From assembly GCF_019704555.1 (NCBI RefSeq), contig NZ_AP024745.1, positions 6,642,501 to 6,706,500 of the forward strand: a stretch of DNA of 64,000 bases, read 5' to 3'. The position numbers and the translations under genes are program-made. This stretch comes from Actinoplanes sp. L3-i22. GTDB lineage: Bacteria > Actinomycetota > Actinomycetes > Mycobacteriales > Micromonosporaceae. This document shows positions 8,301-16,270 of the stretch, in pieces. How positions within the stretch are numbered: the stretch's first letter is position 1; each line of letters opens with the position of its first letter. The notes beneath the pieces are model-generated. The model was not told where the DNA came from. It saw nothing but the letters and a program-made list of their open reading frames with translations, and ran no database searches.

Positions 8301-9244
8301 CGGTCGGCCGATGGTTTGGCGGGCGCCGGGGTGAAGCCGCCGGCGAGCGCGTCGACCAGTTGCTGGTAGCGGCGCTCGGCGGCGGCCTGCTGCTGTTCGG
8401 CGGTGGCGGCCCGCTGGGTCAGGTTCTCGGTCTGATGGGTGGCCTCGGCGCGGGTCAGGTCCAGGTCGGCCTGTAGCTGGGCGGCGCGCTGTTCGGCGGC
8501 CGCGGTCTTCTGCCGGGCCTGCTCGACACCGGTGGCGAGCACGTCGGTCCGGGTCGTCAGTGCCTCGATCTCCCGGCGGCCGGCGCGCAGCGCTGCCTGG
8601 GCCTGGCTCAGTTCCTGCTGGACGGCGGCGAGCTGCTGCTGATGGTCCAGGCGCAGGGCAGCGTCGGCGCGGCCGGCGGCGGCCAGTTCCTCGCGGACCC
8701 GGGTCAGTTCCTGGCGCAGGTCGTCGACGCTGTGCCGACTGACCCGCAGGTCCTGCTCGGCATCCTCGGCCCGGGCCACGGCCTCGCGGGTCTTCTGCTC
8801 GGCGGCCTCGCGGGCGCTGATGGCCCCGCCGCGCTCGCGTTCGGCCAGCGCCAGCCGGTCGGTGGCCTCCCGGACCCGGAGATCGGCCTCGGTGGTGACC
8901 TCGCGGGCGCGGGCTTCGGCGGCCCGGGCCTTGTCGGCGGCGGCCGCCGCCTCGGCCTCGGCGGTGGCCTGGGCGCGCAGGGCCTGCTCGGCCTGCTGCT
9001 CGGCGGCGGCGGCCTGGGCGCGGGCCTCGTCGGCGGCCTGGGCGGAGTCGCCGGCCTGGCTCAGCGCGCGGTCGGCGATCGTCTCGATGTGGGTGTCCAG
9101 GGCGTCGAACTGCTCCAGGGTGGCCTGCAGCTGCTCGCGCAGCGGGCCGTTGCCCTGCCGGAGCTGGTCCGCGGCGGCGTGGAAGGCGGGCAGCAGCGCC
9201 TCGAGCCCGGCGGCCTCGGCGGCGGCCTGCTCGGCCAGGGCCAT
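8297..9244 (-). CDS. KfrA-like long coiled-coil plasmid protein, 315 aa or longer
   Basis: From ATG 9244 the protein is an almost unbroken coiled coil rich in Ala, Glu, Gln and Arg, as in KfrA, which coats plasmid DNA and supports segregation. The coding pattern continues upstream to about 9350, with a Cys-containing segment (RYKYCLDKRWTDDGRRAAHG) that looks like a conserved N-terminal domain. That part has no ATG, GTG or TTG before an in-frame stop, so the true start may be a rare codon such as ATT near 9358 or the sequence has a frameshift. The C-terminus (GGFTPAPAKPSADR) resembles tails on the transfer proteins. It is coupled to the HNH gene by GTGA. A 14-bp inverted repeat at 9344-9378 is a likely autoregulatory operator. 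Confidence 0.65.
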   Translation of the reverse strand: MALAEQAAAEAAGLEALLPAFHAAADQLRQGNGPLREQLQATLEQFDALDTHIETIADRALSQAGDSAQAADEARAQAAAAEQQAEQALRAQATAEAEAAAAADKARAAEARAREVTTEADLRVREATDRLALAERERGGAISAREAAEQKTREAVARAEDAEQDLRVSRHSVDDLRQELTRVREELAAAGRADAALRLDHQQQLAAVQQELSQAQAALRAGRREIEALTTRTDVLATGVEQARQKTAAAEQRAAQLQADLDLTRAEATHQTENLTQRAATAEQQQAAAERRYQQLVDALAGGFTPAPAKPSADR

Positions 9245-9343
9245 CTCCCGGCAGGTCTTGCCGTGCGCGGCGCGGCGCCCGTCGTCGGTCCACCGCTTGT
9301 CCAGGCAGTACTTGTACCGTGCGCCCTGCCCGGTTTGGGCGGT

Positions 9344-9378
9344 GTGGCAGACGATAATGACTGGTTATCATCTGCCAC
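9344..9378. promoter_or_regulatory. Inverted repeat between divergent genes, probable operator
   Basis: GTGGCAGA-c-GATAA pairs with TTATC-a-TCTGCCAC around a 7-base loop, with one mismatch. It is locally AT-rich, and its right arm ends at the ATG of the plus-strand gene at 9379. It also covers the possible upstream start of the coiled-coil gene. This is the expected place for an autoregulator such as KfrA to bind; binding is inferred. Confidence 0.55.
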
Positions 9379-9519
9379 ATGACGATGACGCCCCCGCCCC
9401 GCCCGGGCCTGGCCCCCCGCCGGCGGCAGCGGGGGGCCGGCGGCGCCGAGCCGGTCGCTCTGCCGCCGCACGGGCGCTGCCCGGCCCCGAACACCCACCG
9501 GCACGCCGGGCAGGCCTGA
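9379..9519 (+). CDS. Hypothetical small basic protein, 46 aa
   Basis: Reads MTMTPPPRPGLAPRRR and ends just before the GTG of the next gene (3 bases apart). It is Pro/Arg-rich with a single Cys near the end. It begins directly after the inverted repeat, so it would be the first gene of the plus-strand operon 9379-11839. The composition is also what a random GC-rich frame would give, so the call rests mainly on position. Confidence 0.35.
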   Translation: MTMTPPPRPGLAPRRRQRGAGGAEPVALPPHGRCPAPNTHRHAGQA

Positions 9520-9522
9520 CCC

Positions 9523-9786
9523 GTGGCCGTCACCGATCCCGCACCGGTCACCGCCGAGCAGGAACACCAGGGCCAGGCCGAACTGCACTGCCGCGAGGCT
9601 GCCAACCACCTGAGCTGGATCCACGCCGGACTCGACGACGGCAACACCGCACACGCGCTGCTGTCGGCCGAACGCCTGGCCGCCGCCGCGATCCACCTCG
9701 TCCGGCACCTCGCCGCGCTCGACGCCCTGCGTAACGACGGCGCCGCCGGCCCGCGCACCGGCACACCGCAGGAGCACGACCGATGA
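9523..9786 (+). CDS. Hypothetical helical protein, 87 aa
   Basis: Starts at GTG 9523. The sequence is mostly helical (EQEHQGQAELHCREAANHL, HALLSAERLAAAAIHLVRHL), without membrane segments or known motifs. Its stop overlaps the next ATG (ATGA). It is a typical actinobacterial plasmid small protein; the family is unknown to me. Confidence 0.55.
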   Translation: MAVTDPAPVTAEQEHQGQAELHCREAANHLSWIHAGLDDGNTAHALLSAERLAAAAIHLVRHLAALDALRNDGAAGPRTGTPQEHDR

Positions 9787-10560
9787 CCGCCGTGCCGCCC
9801 CGCCAGCCGGACTGCCTGCAGACCGGGCCGGCGCCCGTGACCCCGGCTGGCTGATCTGCTGTGCACCGGCCACCGCGAACGGATCGCCCGCACCCGGATC
9901 TGGCCCGACGGCTTTCACCTCGGTGCCGACGCGTGCGCCGACTGCACCCGCCATCCCAGTGACGGCTCGTGGCGGACCCAGGCGCTGCCGTCACTCGACC
10001 TTTCCACCACGCTCGCGATCCACGAGGCCGGGCATGCCGTCATCCACCTCGCCCAGGGCACACCGGTGGTCGCCGCCGAGCTCGGCGAGACCAGCAACGC
10101 CACGATCGGCGGCCACGTCACGATCGGCGGTGACGGCCAGCAGACCTGGGAAGGTGTCGCGGCCGGCGCCTGCGCGGTCGCGAGGTGGGCCGCCCGGCAC
10201 GGGCTCACCGCGCCGGCCGACCGGGTGGACGCGGCCTCGACGGGGGCCGGCGACTTCCAGCTGTCCCACGATCATGACGTTGCGAAGCAGGACATCGCCC
10301 GCCGGATGGCGACCGCCGACCGGCTGGTCGTCGTGCACTGGCCGGCGATCGCCCGGGTCGCGGACGCGCTCGTGACGCGCGGCCGGCTCACCGGCGACGA
10401 GATCGCCGGCCTGGCCGGGTTCGGCGTGACCCGGCTGAGCGCCGCACCGGTCACCGCCGCCCCGACACCCGGGCCGGGTGACCACTCCCGTCCCGAATCC
10501 GCCCGCCTCCAGCCTCGCGCCGGCCTGGACATCGACGTGCAGCAGGAGCACGACCGGTGA
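9783..10560 (+). CDS. HEAGHAV metalloprotease-like protein, frameshifted near 9840
   Basis: The C-terminal 235 or so codons carry LAIHEAGHAVIHLAQGTP, the HExxH-type zinc site seen in FtsH-like (M41) peptidases and related actinobacterial proteins. No ATG or GTG lies in that frame before the motif; the next start (GTG 10066) would remove it. The natural N-terminus lies in another frame from ATG 9783 (overlapping the previous stop as ATGA) and stops at 9854. Removing one C from the run at about 9841-9844 joins the two into one protein of about 258 aa. Conserved Cys residues (CTGHRE, ADACADCTRH) lie between start and motif. Either the gene is broken, or the sequence has an indel, or CTG is used as start. 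It ends by overlapping the next GTG. Confidence 0.55.
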
Positions 10561-10685
10561 CCGCCGTGCCCGTGCCGGGCGGCGGCGAGGACACCGCCCG
10601 GATCGTCGCCGCGGCGACCGCGCTGCTGGCGGCGCTGCCCGAGGTGCGGGCCCTGCTCACCAGTACGGGATCGGAGAAGCGGTGA
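10557..10685 (+). CDS. Hypothetical mini-protein, 42 aa
   Basis: GTG 10557 overlaps the upstream stop and its own TGA overlaps the GTG of the recombinase (both as GTGA), giving a clean three-gene coupling. The core is one amphipathic helix (ARIVAAATALLAALPEVRAL). Function unknown; it may serve mainly to couple translation to the recombinase. Confidence 0.5.
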   Translation: MTAVPVPGGGEDTARIVAAATALLAALPEVRALLTSTGSEKR

Positions 10686-11839
10686 CCCAAGCGATTCTTC
10701 CTGCCGGTCCGACCGGCGACGGGCTGACCACAGTGGCGCGACAGATCGCTGCCTGGGCGGCGAACCTGCCCCGGCTGCCGGCCGACGACGGCAGCCGGTA
10801 CAGCGTTCGCCGGCTCACCGCTTCCTGGAACCTCGAGAACTGGGGCAACTCGTCGCGCACCGCCGTCGCGCACCGCCGGGACCTGTCGGGATACCTGCGC
10901 TGGTGCGTGCAGGAACGCCTGGACCCGCTCACCGCCCGGCCCACCGACCTCGCCCAGTTCCGGGTGTGGCGCGAACTGCAGGCCGGCGCCGGCGGGGGCA
11001 CAGCCTCGGCCAGCACCGTCGCCCGCGCCCTCGCGTCGGTGTCGAGTTGGTACCAGCACCTGATCGCCAACACCGACGGCCTCGTCGCCCGCAACCCCGC
11101 GGCCGCGGTGAAACGACCGAAGGTGCCGGCCACCTCCACCACCGCCGGGCTGACCGAGGACGAGATCGACGCGCTGCTCGCTCGGGCCGACACCGACGCG
11201 GCCGACCGGGCCGCCGCCTGGCGGGCGACTCCCACCGACTGGTATCGGGGCCGGTATCTGGCCGCGCTGCGCGACCGGGCGCTACTGCGGCTGCTGGCTG
11301 ATCTCGGGCTGCGCATCGGTGAGGCCCTCGATCGAGATCTGACCGATCTGCGGTACAACGCCGGGCACCGCACCCTCAAATTCTTGGCCAAGGGCAAGGT
11401 CGAACGTGAGGTTCCGATGCCGCCGCACACCCTGGAGGCCCTCGATGAGTACCTGACCATCCGCGCGGCCGTGGCCTGCACCAGCGTCGCCGCATTGGCG
11501 GGGCCGTTGTTCGCCACCACCGGCCCGGACGGGCGCCCCGGCCGGCTCGGTCAACCTCGGGTCTTCGAGAGCATCCGTCGCCTGGCCACCGCCGCCCAGA
11601 TCCCCTCCGCCGACCAACTGTCCCCAGATTCACTGCGCCACGCGTTCGCCACCAGCTCCCGCGCCGCCGGCGTTCCCCTCGAGGACGTGCAGGACGCGAT
11701 GGGGCACGCCGATCCGCGCACCACCCGCCGCTACGACCGCGACCGGGACAATCTCCATCGGCATCCCGGACACCTGCTCGGCGCCCGCCGGGCGAGCCGG
11801 CGACGGGTCGACACCGAGCAGACCGAGCCGGAGGAATAG
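10682..11839 (+). CDS. Tyrosine recombinase / integrase, 385 aa
   Basis: Starts at GTG 10682, overlapping the previous stop. An N-terminal core-binding (SAM-like) domain covers residues about 15-135, followed by the catalytic domain: Arg I in DLGLRIGEAL, Lys in LAKGKVEREV, the LRHAFATS box with Arg II, GHADPRTTRRYDR with the late His and the nucleophilic Tyr. The residue usually His three before Arg II is Asp (SPDSLRH), a tolerated variation in some families. The enzyme cuts and rejoins DNA through a 3'-phosphotyrosine and could integrate the element or resolve multimers. No tRNA or obvious att duplication is visible; the inverted repeat at 11993-12042 is the nearest candidate site. Confidence 0.85.
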   Translation: MTQAILPAGPTGDGLTTVARQIAAWAANLPRLPADDGSRYSVRRLTASWNLENWGNSSRTAVAHRRDLSGYLRWCVQERLDPLTARPTDLAQFRVWRELQAGAGGGTASASTVARALASVSSWYQHLIANTDGLVARNPAAAVKRPKVPATSTTAGLTEDEIDALLARADTDAADRAAAWRATPTDWYRGRYLAALRDRALLRLLADLGLRIGEALDRDLTDLRYNAGHRTLKFLAKGKVEREVPMPPHTLEALDEYLTIRAAVACTSVAALAGPLFATTGPDGRPGRLGQPRVFESIRRLATAAQIPSADQLSPDSLRHAFATSSRAAGVPLEDVQDAMGHADPRTTRRYDRDRDNLHRHPGHLLGARRASRRRVDTEQTEPEE

Positions 11840-12198
11840 GGACGGAGCCGGCCCGCTCCCGTCGGCTGGCGGCACCGCCGTTCCCCAGCAGCACCTGGGC
11901 CTCAGAACCGATCACGCAGTCGCGGCGCCCCATCCCGGGTGTCCCACTATATGGAATGCCTGCGGTCGAAAACCACCTCTCGAAAACAGCTTCTTGCCGA
12001 CCACAGAGTGCTTAACTATGAAGAAGCTTTGTGGTCGGCAAGAGGTCAATCACCTTCAAGATCAGGTCCGTGGATTGTGGCCGCGGATCGCACACGCTGG
12101 GGGTGTCGAACAACGGCGAAGGCCCGGCGACCGGAGATCCCTGACAAAGATCCGGAAGACCGAGCCTCCACTGCATGAAACCCCCTGGAGCGTGACAC
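11840..12198. other. Intergenic region with an AT-rich core and inverted repeat
   Basis: This 359-base gap holds an unusually AT-rich patch (about 11945-12030) in a GC-rich background, centred on a long inverted repeat. The open frames in it are poor. It separates the recombinase operon from the next operon and is the best candidate in this part for an origin, attachment site or operator. Confidence 0.45.
11993..12042. repeat. Perfect 13-bp inverted repeat with AT-rich spacer
   Basis: CTTGCCGACCACA (11993-12005) faces its exact complement TGTGGTCGGCAAG (12030-12042) across a 24-base AT-rich spacer containing AAGAAGCTTT. No T-run follows, so it is not an ordinary terminator. It sits about 155 bases after the recombinase gene and 157 bases before the next operon, suiting an att core, a replication-initiator site or an operator. 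Confidence 0.6.
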
Positions 12199-12393
12199 AT
12201 GCCGAATGTGACTGACCAGCCCTGGCTGTTCCTCGCGTTGATGGCGGCCATACCGCTGATCTTGATCACGATCGTGACGGCCATCGTGGCGATCCTGGCC
12301 CTGGCCGCTCGCCGGCCCGGGAGCCGTCGGCATTCGATGGCGGTGCTGAACGCGTTGACCGGCTTTGCCCGAGTGCTGCGGAGCCCGCGTTGA
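12199..12393 (+). CDS. Small membrane protein, 64 aa
   Basis: Starts at ATG 12199 and carries one strong transmembrane helix (residues about 9-38, including LFLALMAAIPLILITIVTAI), then a basic cytoplasmic tail (RRPGSRRH). The last codons overlap the TTG start of the next gene (TTGA), so the pair is coupled. Family unknown. Pairing with a DNA-binding protein could tether that protein to the membrane; this is inferred. Confidence 0.6.
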   Translation: MPNVTDQPWLFLALMAAIPLILITIVTAIVAILALAARRPGSRRHSMAVLNALTGFARVLRSPR

Positions 12394-13514
12394 GTAACTC
12401 CACCGCCCCGGCCGCCGGAGCGGCCGACGAGCCGGGCGATGCAGCTCGCATCGCCCGGCTGAGAAGGCTGCGGAGCGCCCTCGACGGGGCGGACCGGCAG
12501 AAGACGCTTGCTGGCGGCGTCACCGAGCGCCTGGATCACCTGTGGCGCACCGGCGGGCAGGACCATGCGACAGCCAGGGGAATCCGTCCCGACTACATCC
12601 AAATTCGCGAGCGGTTCATCCGCGCCACCCTCGCTGACGAACTGGGCCCAACCCTGCCGAGGCTGCTGCAGACCCAGGGTCTGCAGGTGCGCCTGCAGTT
12701 GCTGCTGATGTTCGACGCGCAGTGCCGGTACCACCCCGGCATGCCGGTACATAACGTGCGCAGTATTGCCCGCCGCGCCGACGACCAGTTCGCGGGCTGG
12801 CGTGAGCTGGTCCTCGCCGACGTGCAGCCCTCGCAGGCCTTCGGAGGACCGGACGCGACGTCGAAGGTCAGGGGTGCCCTGCGCCGGCGGCAGATCACCG
12901 AGGCCCTGGTCCGGCTCGAGGACCAGCATCTCGTGACAATTCCCCGGCATCCCAAAGGCAGCCGGCGGTACGACGACTTCCAGCTGCTGTCGGAGGAAGG
13001 CAGCCGCGAGCATCCTCCCTACACTGGTCCCAGAACGACGGTGTTGTCGCTGCCCAGGCACTTCTTCACCAGCGGGTGGGTGTGGGTGCTCTCGGACACC
13101 GAGATCGCCACATACCTCATGCTGCGGCACATGCGTGCCGCGCGGCCGGCCGCGCACGCGGACTCCGGGGTGTTCGTCACGTCGGGCGACCGAGAGACGC
13201 TCTATCGGCAGCACCGCTCGACCTGGCGCTCGGCCGACATGCTTTACCGCCTGCGCTTGATCGACAGAATGCCGACCACCGGGCGCAACTTCCGGACCGG
13301 CAAACTCGGCAATCCGAAGATCAAGGACAAGACGGCTCGCAAGCCGCTGGTCCGCTACAAGATCAACGACGACGCGCTGCAGGACAACGCCTTGGCCACG
13401 GCGTGGCAGGTGCTGACCGACCCCAGCACACAGGACGTGATTCGCCGTGACCACGGCCCGCTGGCAGAAAAGGCGGATCCCAGCGTTTCGTTGCTCTTCT
13501 CCACGCGGACGTGA
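12390..13514 (+). CDS. Putative winged-helix replication or regulatory protein, 374 aa
   Basis: Starts at TTG 12390, overlapping the upstream stop. I do not recognise a named family. The C-terminal half has PRHFFTSGWVWVLSDTEIA, then a winged-helix-like stretch (SGDRETLYRQHRSTWRSADM), as in actinobacterial plasmid replication or partition proteins and regulators. The middle is rich in Arg and predicted helices (KVRGALRRRQITEALVRLED). It is followed by a strong terminator and preceded by the long inverted repeat, the usual setting for a Rep gene with its binding site. It could equally be a transcription regulator. The size is larger than simple regulators. Confidence 0.5.
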   Translation: MSNSTAPAAGAADEPGDAARIARLRRLRSALDGADRQKTLAGGVTERLDHLWRTGGQDHATARGIRPDYIQIRERFIRATLADELGPTLPRLLQTQGLQVRLQLLLMFDAQCRYHPGMPVHNVRSIARRADDQFAGWRELVLADVQPSQAFGGPDATSKVRGALRRRQITEALVRLEDQHLVTIPRHPKGSRRYDDFQLLSEEGSREHPPYTGPRTTVLSLPRHFFTSGWVWVLSDTEIATYLMLRHMRAARPAAHADSGVFVTSGDRETLYRQHRSTWRSADMLYRLRLIDRMPTTGRNFRTGKLGNPKIKDKTARKPLVRYKINDDALQDNALATAWQVLTDPSTQDVIRRDHGPLAEKADPSVSLLFSTRT

Positions 13515-13582
13515 CCTGGGCAGAGCCGACCTGATCACACCGGTCTGATCGAGCAATGCCGGTAGCCGCCCCGTAACCCGCG

Positions 13583-13629
13583 CCTGCGGGAGGGGCATCA
13601 GCCGGGTGAGCTGACGCCCCTCCCGCAGG
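13583..13629 (+). terminator. Strong intrinsic hairpin after the putative Rep gene
   Basis: CCTGCGGGAGGGGCATCAGC pairs with a downstream arm at 13610-13629 over 20 positions with one mismatch and a 7-base loop. There is no T-run, which is common in actinomycete terminators. It closes the 12199-13514 operon. Confidence 0.7.
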
Positions 13630-13821
13630 TGGGCGTGCCGCGCCACCGGTTCCTTGGCCGCGGCACCGGTTCCTTGAACAAGGTCGCTGGCGCCCACCTG
13701 CGACGACAAGCAGACCGCGACGCTCCCTTGCCCTCGTGGCATCGCCCGATCGCCCCCGGTGCGCCGGCCGGAAGCGTCCGCATCACCGGTAACGCCCGCA
13801 AGTACCGGCCAGCCTCCGGCC

Positions 13822-14055
13822 ATGAACAACAGACTGATCAACCTGGCAAGCCGATCACGCCCGGCACCCGGCATACCGGCAGACGGTCCCGGCCTGAACC
13901 AGCCGCCGGCCGCCCCGTCACCGCTCCAGATGGATCTTCCCGCCATCCGTGCGGGGCTCGAGGCCCAGGTCGACGACCTCATCGCGACGGTCGAGGCCCA
14001 GCAGGCGCGCCTCGACGACCTGGCCCGGCAACTCGCCCGACGAGCCGCGAACTGA
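13822..14055 (+). CDS. Small coiled-coil protein, 77 aa
   Basis: From ATG 13822 the first half is Pro-rich and the second half a short heptad coiled coil (LEAQVDDLIATVEAQQARLD, LARQLARR). It ends one base before the GTG of the next gene. Such small coiled-coil proteins are common on actinobacterial plasmids; function unknown. It heads the three-gene unit 13822-14583. Confidence 0.5.
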   Translation: MNNRLINLASRSRPAPGIPADGPGLNQPPAAPSPLQMDLPAIRAGLEAQVDDLIATVEAQQARLDDLARQLARRAAN

Positions 14056-14056
14056 C

Positions 14057-14194
14057 GTGGCCGGCAAGCGACAGCGCGCCGAGCTCACCGATGAGCAGAA
14101 GGCGGTGGCCGAGGCCACCCGGATTGCCAAGCTCGCGGACCTGCAGCAGAGGATCACGACCGCGGTGGGGGGACCAGCTACGGTGATCGGATGA
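14057..14194 (+). CDS. Small charged helical protein, 45 aa
   Basis: GTG 14057 follows the previous stop directly. The sequence is one charged helix (RAELTDEQKAVAEATRIAK, LADLQQRI) that may pair with the coiled coil of its neighbour. Its stop overlaps the next ATG (ATGA). No known family. Confidence 0.5.
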   Translation: MAGKRQRAELTDEQKAVAEATRIAKLADLQQRITTAVGGPATVIG

Positions 14195-14583
14195 TCTCCG
14201 GTATCGAACCGCTGGCCGGCAGCCATCCTGACGTGGCCGCTGCCAACATGATCGCCTTCGCCGCCGAGGTGCGAGCCCGGGCCGAGGCGGAGGGCGAGAT
14301 CCGCGGCAATACCGCGAGCGTGGGGGAACCGGTCCGGGACGAGGCAGCCGATCAGGATGGCTGGTTCGGCTGGACGTTGCCGGTCAACGGCCGGGACCAG
14401 CGGGTGTTGATGCCCGGTCTCGACCTGGCGGCGGTGCGCAGCACGGCGTCGACGGCAGCGCGGGTGCAGGTCAATGACTCCCCGTGGTGGTGGAACGACG
14501 CCGCGGGCATGGCCGTACCCCTGCCGGACCACCAGCCCTGGCTTGACGGCGGTCCCGCACGAGGCCGCTCTGAGATGGCCTGA
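14191..14583 (+). CDS. Hypothetical protein, 130 aa
   Basis: Starts at ATG 14191 in ATGA overlap. The middle contains the aromatic segment DGWFGWTLPVNGRDQ and the end SPWWWNDAAGMAVPLP, giving a folded, beta-rich look without membrane segments. I do not recognise it. It closes the small operon; the next gene is convergent. Confidence 0.5.
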   Translation: MISGIEPLAGSHPDVAAANMIAFAAEVRARAEAEGEIRGNTASVGEPVRDEAADQDGWFGWTLPVNGRDQRVLMPGLDLAAVRSTASTAARVQVNDSPWWWNDAAGMAVPLPDHQPWLDGGPARGRSEMA

Positions 14584-14803
14584 CCTGGGTCTCGACCGGC
14601 GACTGCGCAGGAACGGCCGACGGGGTCGGGCAGGCTCTATGCCCTCAGCCGCGAACCGCACGCCGCGCTGCTCGGCGAGCGTCCCGCTCACGCATCTGAC
14701 GTCGGCGCGCACCTGCGACAGGTCGACGGCGACCATCGACGCTCGCACTCCCCGCCGGTCCGCCCCGCTCGCGATCGGCAACGCCGGGCTGCACGTTCTC
14801 CAT
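14584..14803. other. Short convergent gap, nothing recognised
   Basis: About 220 bases between two convergent genes. Frames crossing it look like shadows on both strands, and I see no clear hairpin or repeat. Confidence 0.4.
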
Positions 14804-15240
14804 TTACGACATCGGACTGGTGTCTGCAGCTTGCTGCTGGCGCTCCATCTCGGCCACCACCTCGTCGTTGACCCGCTCTCGCGGCCCGGCGACCACGACG
14901 ATCCGGGGGCGGTGAGGCGGGGGCTGTACTGCCGCCCGCGCTCGTGGACGAACTGTCGCAGCCGCGAGGTCGCGGCATCCCGCGGCTCCTGGTCGGCCAG
15001 ATACGAATAGATCATCCAGTAGCTCAGGTAGTGGTATATGTCGTCGGTGGTGCGCCCGGCGCGCCAGAGCTCGGCGAGGGTGGCCAGGTGCGGCCAGGCG
15101 TCGAGGACCTGCTGGACGCCGGCGTGGGCCTGCTCGCGGGTCAGGCCGACCCCGCCCATGGTCGGGCGGACTTCCAGCCCTTCGCGTTCACGCGGGATGT
15201 CGATCTGCATCCAGCCCCACAGGATCTTCGGTTCGCTCAT
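14804..15240 (-). CDS. Hypothetical protein of about 146 aa, frameshifted at a C-run
   Basis: ATG 15240 has a good ribosome site (GGAGG, 10 bases upstream). The first 110 residues look like a real protein (TMGGVGLTREQAHAGVQQVL, DDIYHYLSYWMIYSYLA). At the C-run near 14905-14909 the reading quality jumps to another frame, RIVVVAGPRERVNDEVVAEM, which ends at TAA 14804-14806. One extra C there restores a single gene. Without it the frame runs on for another 300 low-quality residues. Either a natural frameshift or a sequence error. Family unknown. Confidence 0.55.
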
Positions 15241-15333
15241 CGCTGTTCGTCCTCCGTAGGTCCGGCCGGCAGGTAGCCGGCTTCCCGGCCGGGCAGCGGC
15301 CCGGCGTCATTGGTCTTGAACTCGTTGTTCCGT

Positions 15334-15361
15334 GCCCGCCCGCACGTCCGCGCGGGCGGGC
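15334..15361 (-). terminator. GC hairpin downstream of the 15454-15942 gene
   Basis: GCCCGCCCGC and GCGGGCGGGC form a perfect 10-bp stem with an 8-base loop, about 95 bases after the stop of the minus-strand gene. No T-run. Confidence 0.5.
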
Positions 15362-15453
15362 GGGCGGGCATTCCGGATGGCGCTGGCGCGAGGGACATGC
15401 TGCTGGCGTTCGGTTCGTCGTCACGATGATGCCGAACCGGACGCCGTGCCGGG

Positions 15454-15942
15454 TTACCGCCGGCCGTCGCGGATCTGGTAGAGCCGGGCTTCCTTCAGCC
15501 GGGCGGCGCTGGCGATCCGGGTGCGCGGAGCGATGTCGGGCGGCTCCAACATGAGAGAGCGCACCAGCAGGTCGCGGCGGTTCATCGCGAGTTCCAGTAC
15601 CGCCGCCGCCGTCATCAGTTCGCTGAACTGGTCGTCGATGCTGGCCTCGACCTCGGCATACAGGGCGTTGTCGCTGGGCTCCCACGGCCCTACCCGGGTC
15701 ATCCCGCGGGTTTCGAGGATCTGGTCCGCCTCGGCCATCGCCTGCTCGTCGTCGCCGCCGATCTCGACCGACAGGTCGGTCACGTACATCTGGTCGCCGC
15801 TGATGATGTACACGTCAGTCGTCTCGTCCCCGTCCAGGTTTCCGGCGATCTCCGTCCCGGCCGGGAAGATCCTCAGGTCACAGTGGTCGCCGGCGACGAC
15901 ATCCGGCGCCGTTCCGATGGTGGCGATGTGCGTGGTGGTCAT
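15454..15942 (-). CDS. Hypothetical acidic protein, 162 aa, under a twin-palindrome promoter
   Basis: ATG 15942 is preceded by GGGAG at good spacing; an upstream in-frame start at 15972 is less well supported. The protein is strongly acidic in its first half (NLDGDETTDVYIISGDQMYV) and helical afterwards (FSELMTAAAVLELAMNRRDL). No membrane segment or catalytic motif is visible. Its upstream region contains two copies of a 16-bp palindrome, so it is probably tightly regulated, possibly by its own product or a plasmid regulator. Confidence 0.6.
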   Translation of the reverse strand: MTTTHIATIGTAPDVVAGDHCDLRIFPAGTEIAGNLDGDETTDVYIISGDQMYVTDLSVEIGGDDEQAMAEADQILETRGMTRVGPWEPSDNALYAEVEASIDDQFSELMTAAAVLELAMNRRDLLVRSLMLEPPDIAPRTRIASAARLKEARLYQIRDGRR

Positions 15943-15969
15943 CTCGTCTCCCTCTCCATCCGCTACCAC

Positions 15970-16016
15970 CACCCTATAGCGCGCTATAGATTAAGTCTAT
16001 AGCGCGCTATAGGGTG
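15970..16016. promoter_or_regulatory. Two perfect 16-bp palindromes nested in a 47-bp dyad
   Basis: CTATAGCGCGCTATAG occurs at 15974-15989 and again at 15997-16012, 23 bases apart (about two helical turns). The whole block from CACC at 15970 to GGTG at 16016 is itself a perfect inverted repeat around TTAAG. It lies just upstream of the start at 15942. The layout fits a tandem operator for a dimeric repressor or a small centromere-like site. Confidence 0.8.
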
Positions 16017-16270
16017 CGATTGAAAGATTGGCACGCGGGCCGCCAGCTCAACCCCCACCACACCCCAGAGACCCCCGGCGCCGCACCGAGTCCCACCAGG
16101 CCAGCCCGGGCGCCAGTGGCACTGTCCCGTGCAGCGCAGCCGCCCGTGTGAACAGGTACTCCCGGTAGCGCCGCCGGCTATCCAGCCGGCAACGCTACGG
16201 CCAGCAGCGCCCAGCGAGGGTGAAGCACGTGCGCGGCCGCGCACACGATCACCTTCACCGGGAGGATTCC
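16017..16270. other. Upstream region of the 16271 operon
   Basis: About 250 bases with no convincing gene. It starts at the twin palindrome and ends with the ribosome site GGGAGG for the gene at 16271, so it probably holds the promoter of that operon. Confidence 0.4.

Noticed and set aside
7245..8369. 374-codon plus-strand frame opposite the HNH gene
   Set aside because: Gly/Val/Asp-rich complement of a real gene with conserved catalytic motifs; no ribosome site.
9061..9954. 297-codon minus-strand frame covering 9379-9786
   Set aside because: Poor composition, and opposite to coupled plus-strand genes with overlapping starts and stops.
13642..13675. Direct repeat CACCGGTTCCTTG (two copies about 20 bases apart) as iterons
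   Set aside because: Only two copies, just after a terminator; too little to call an origin.
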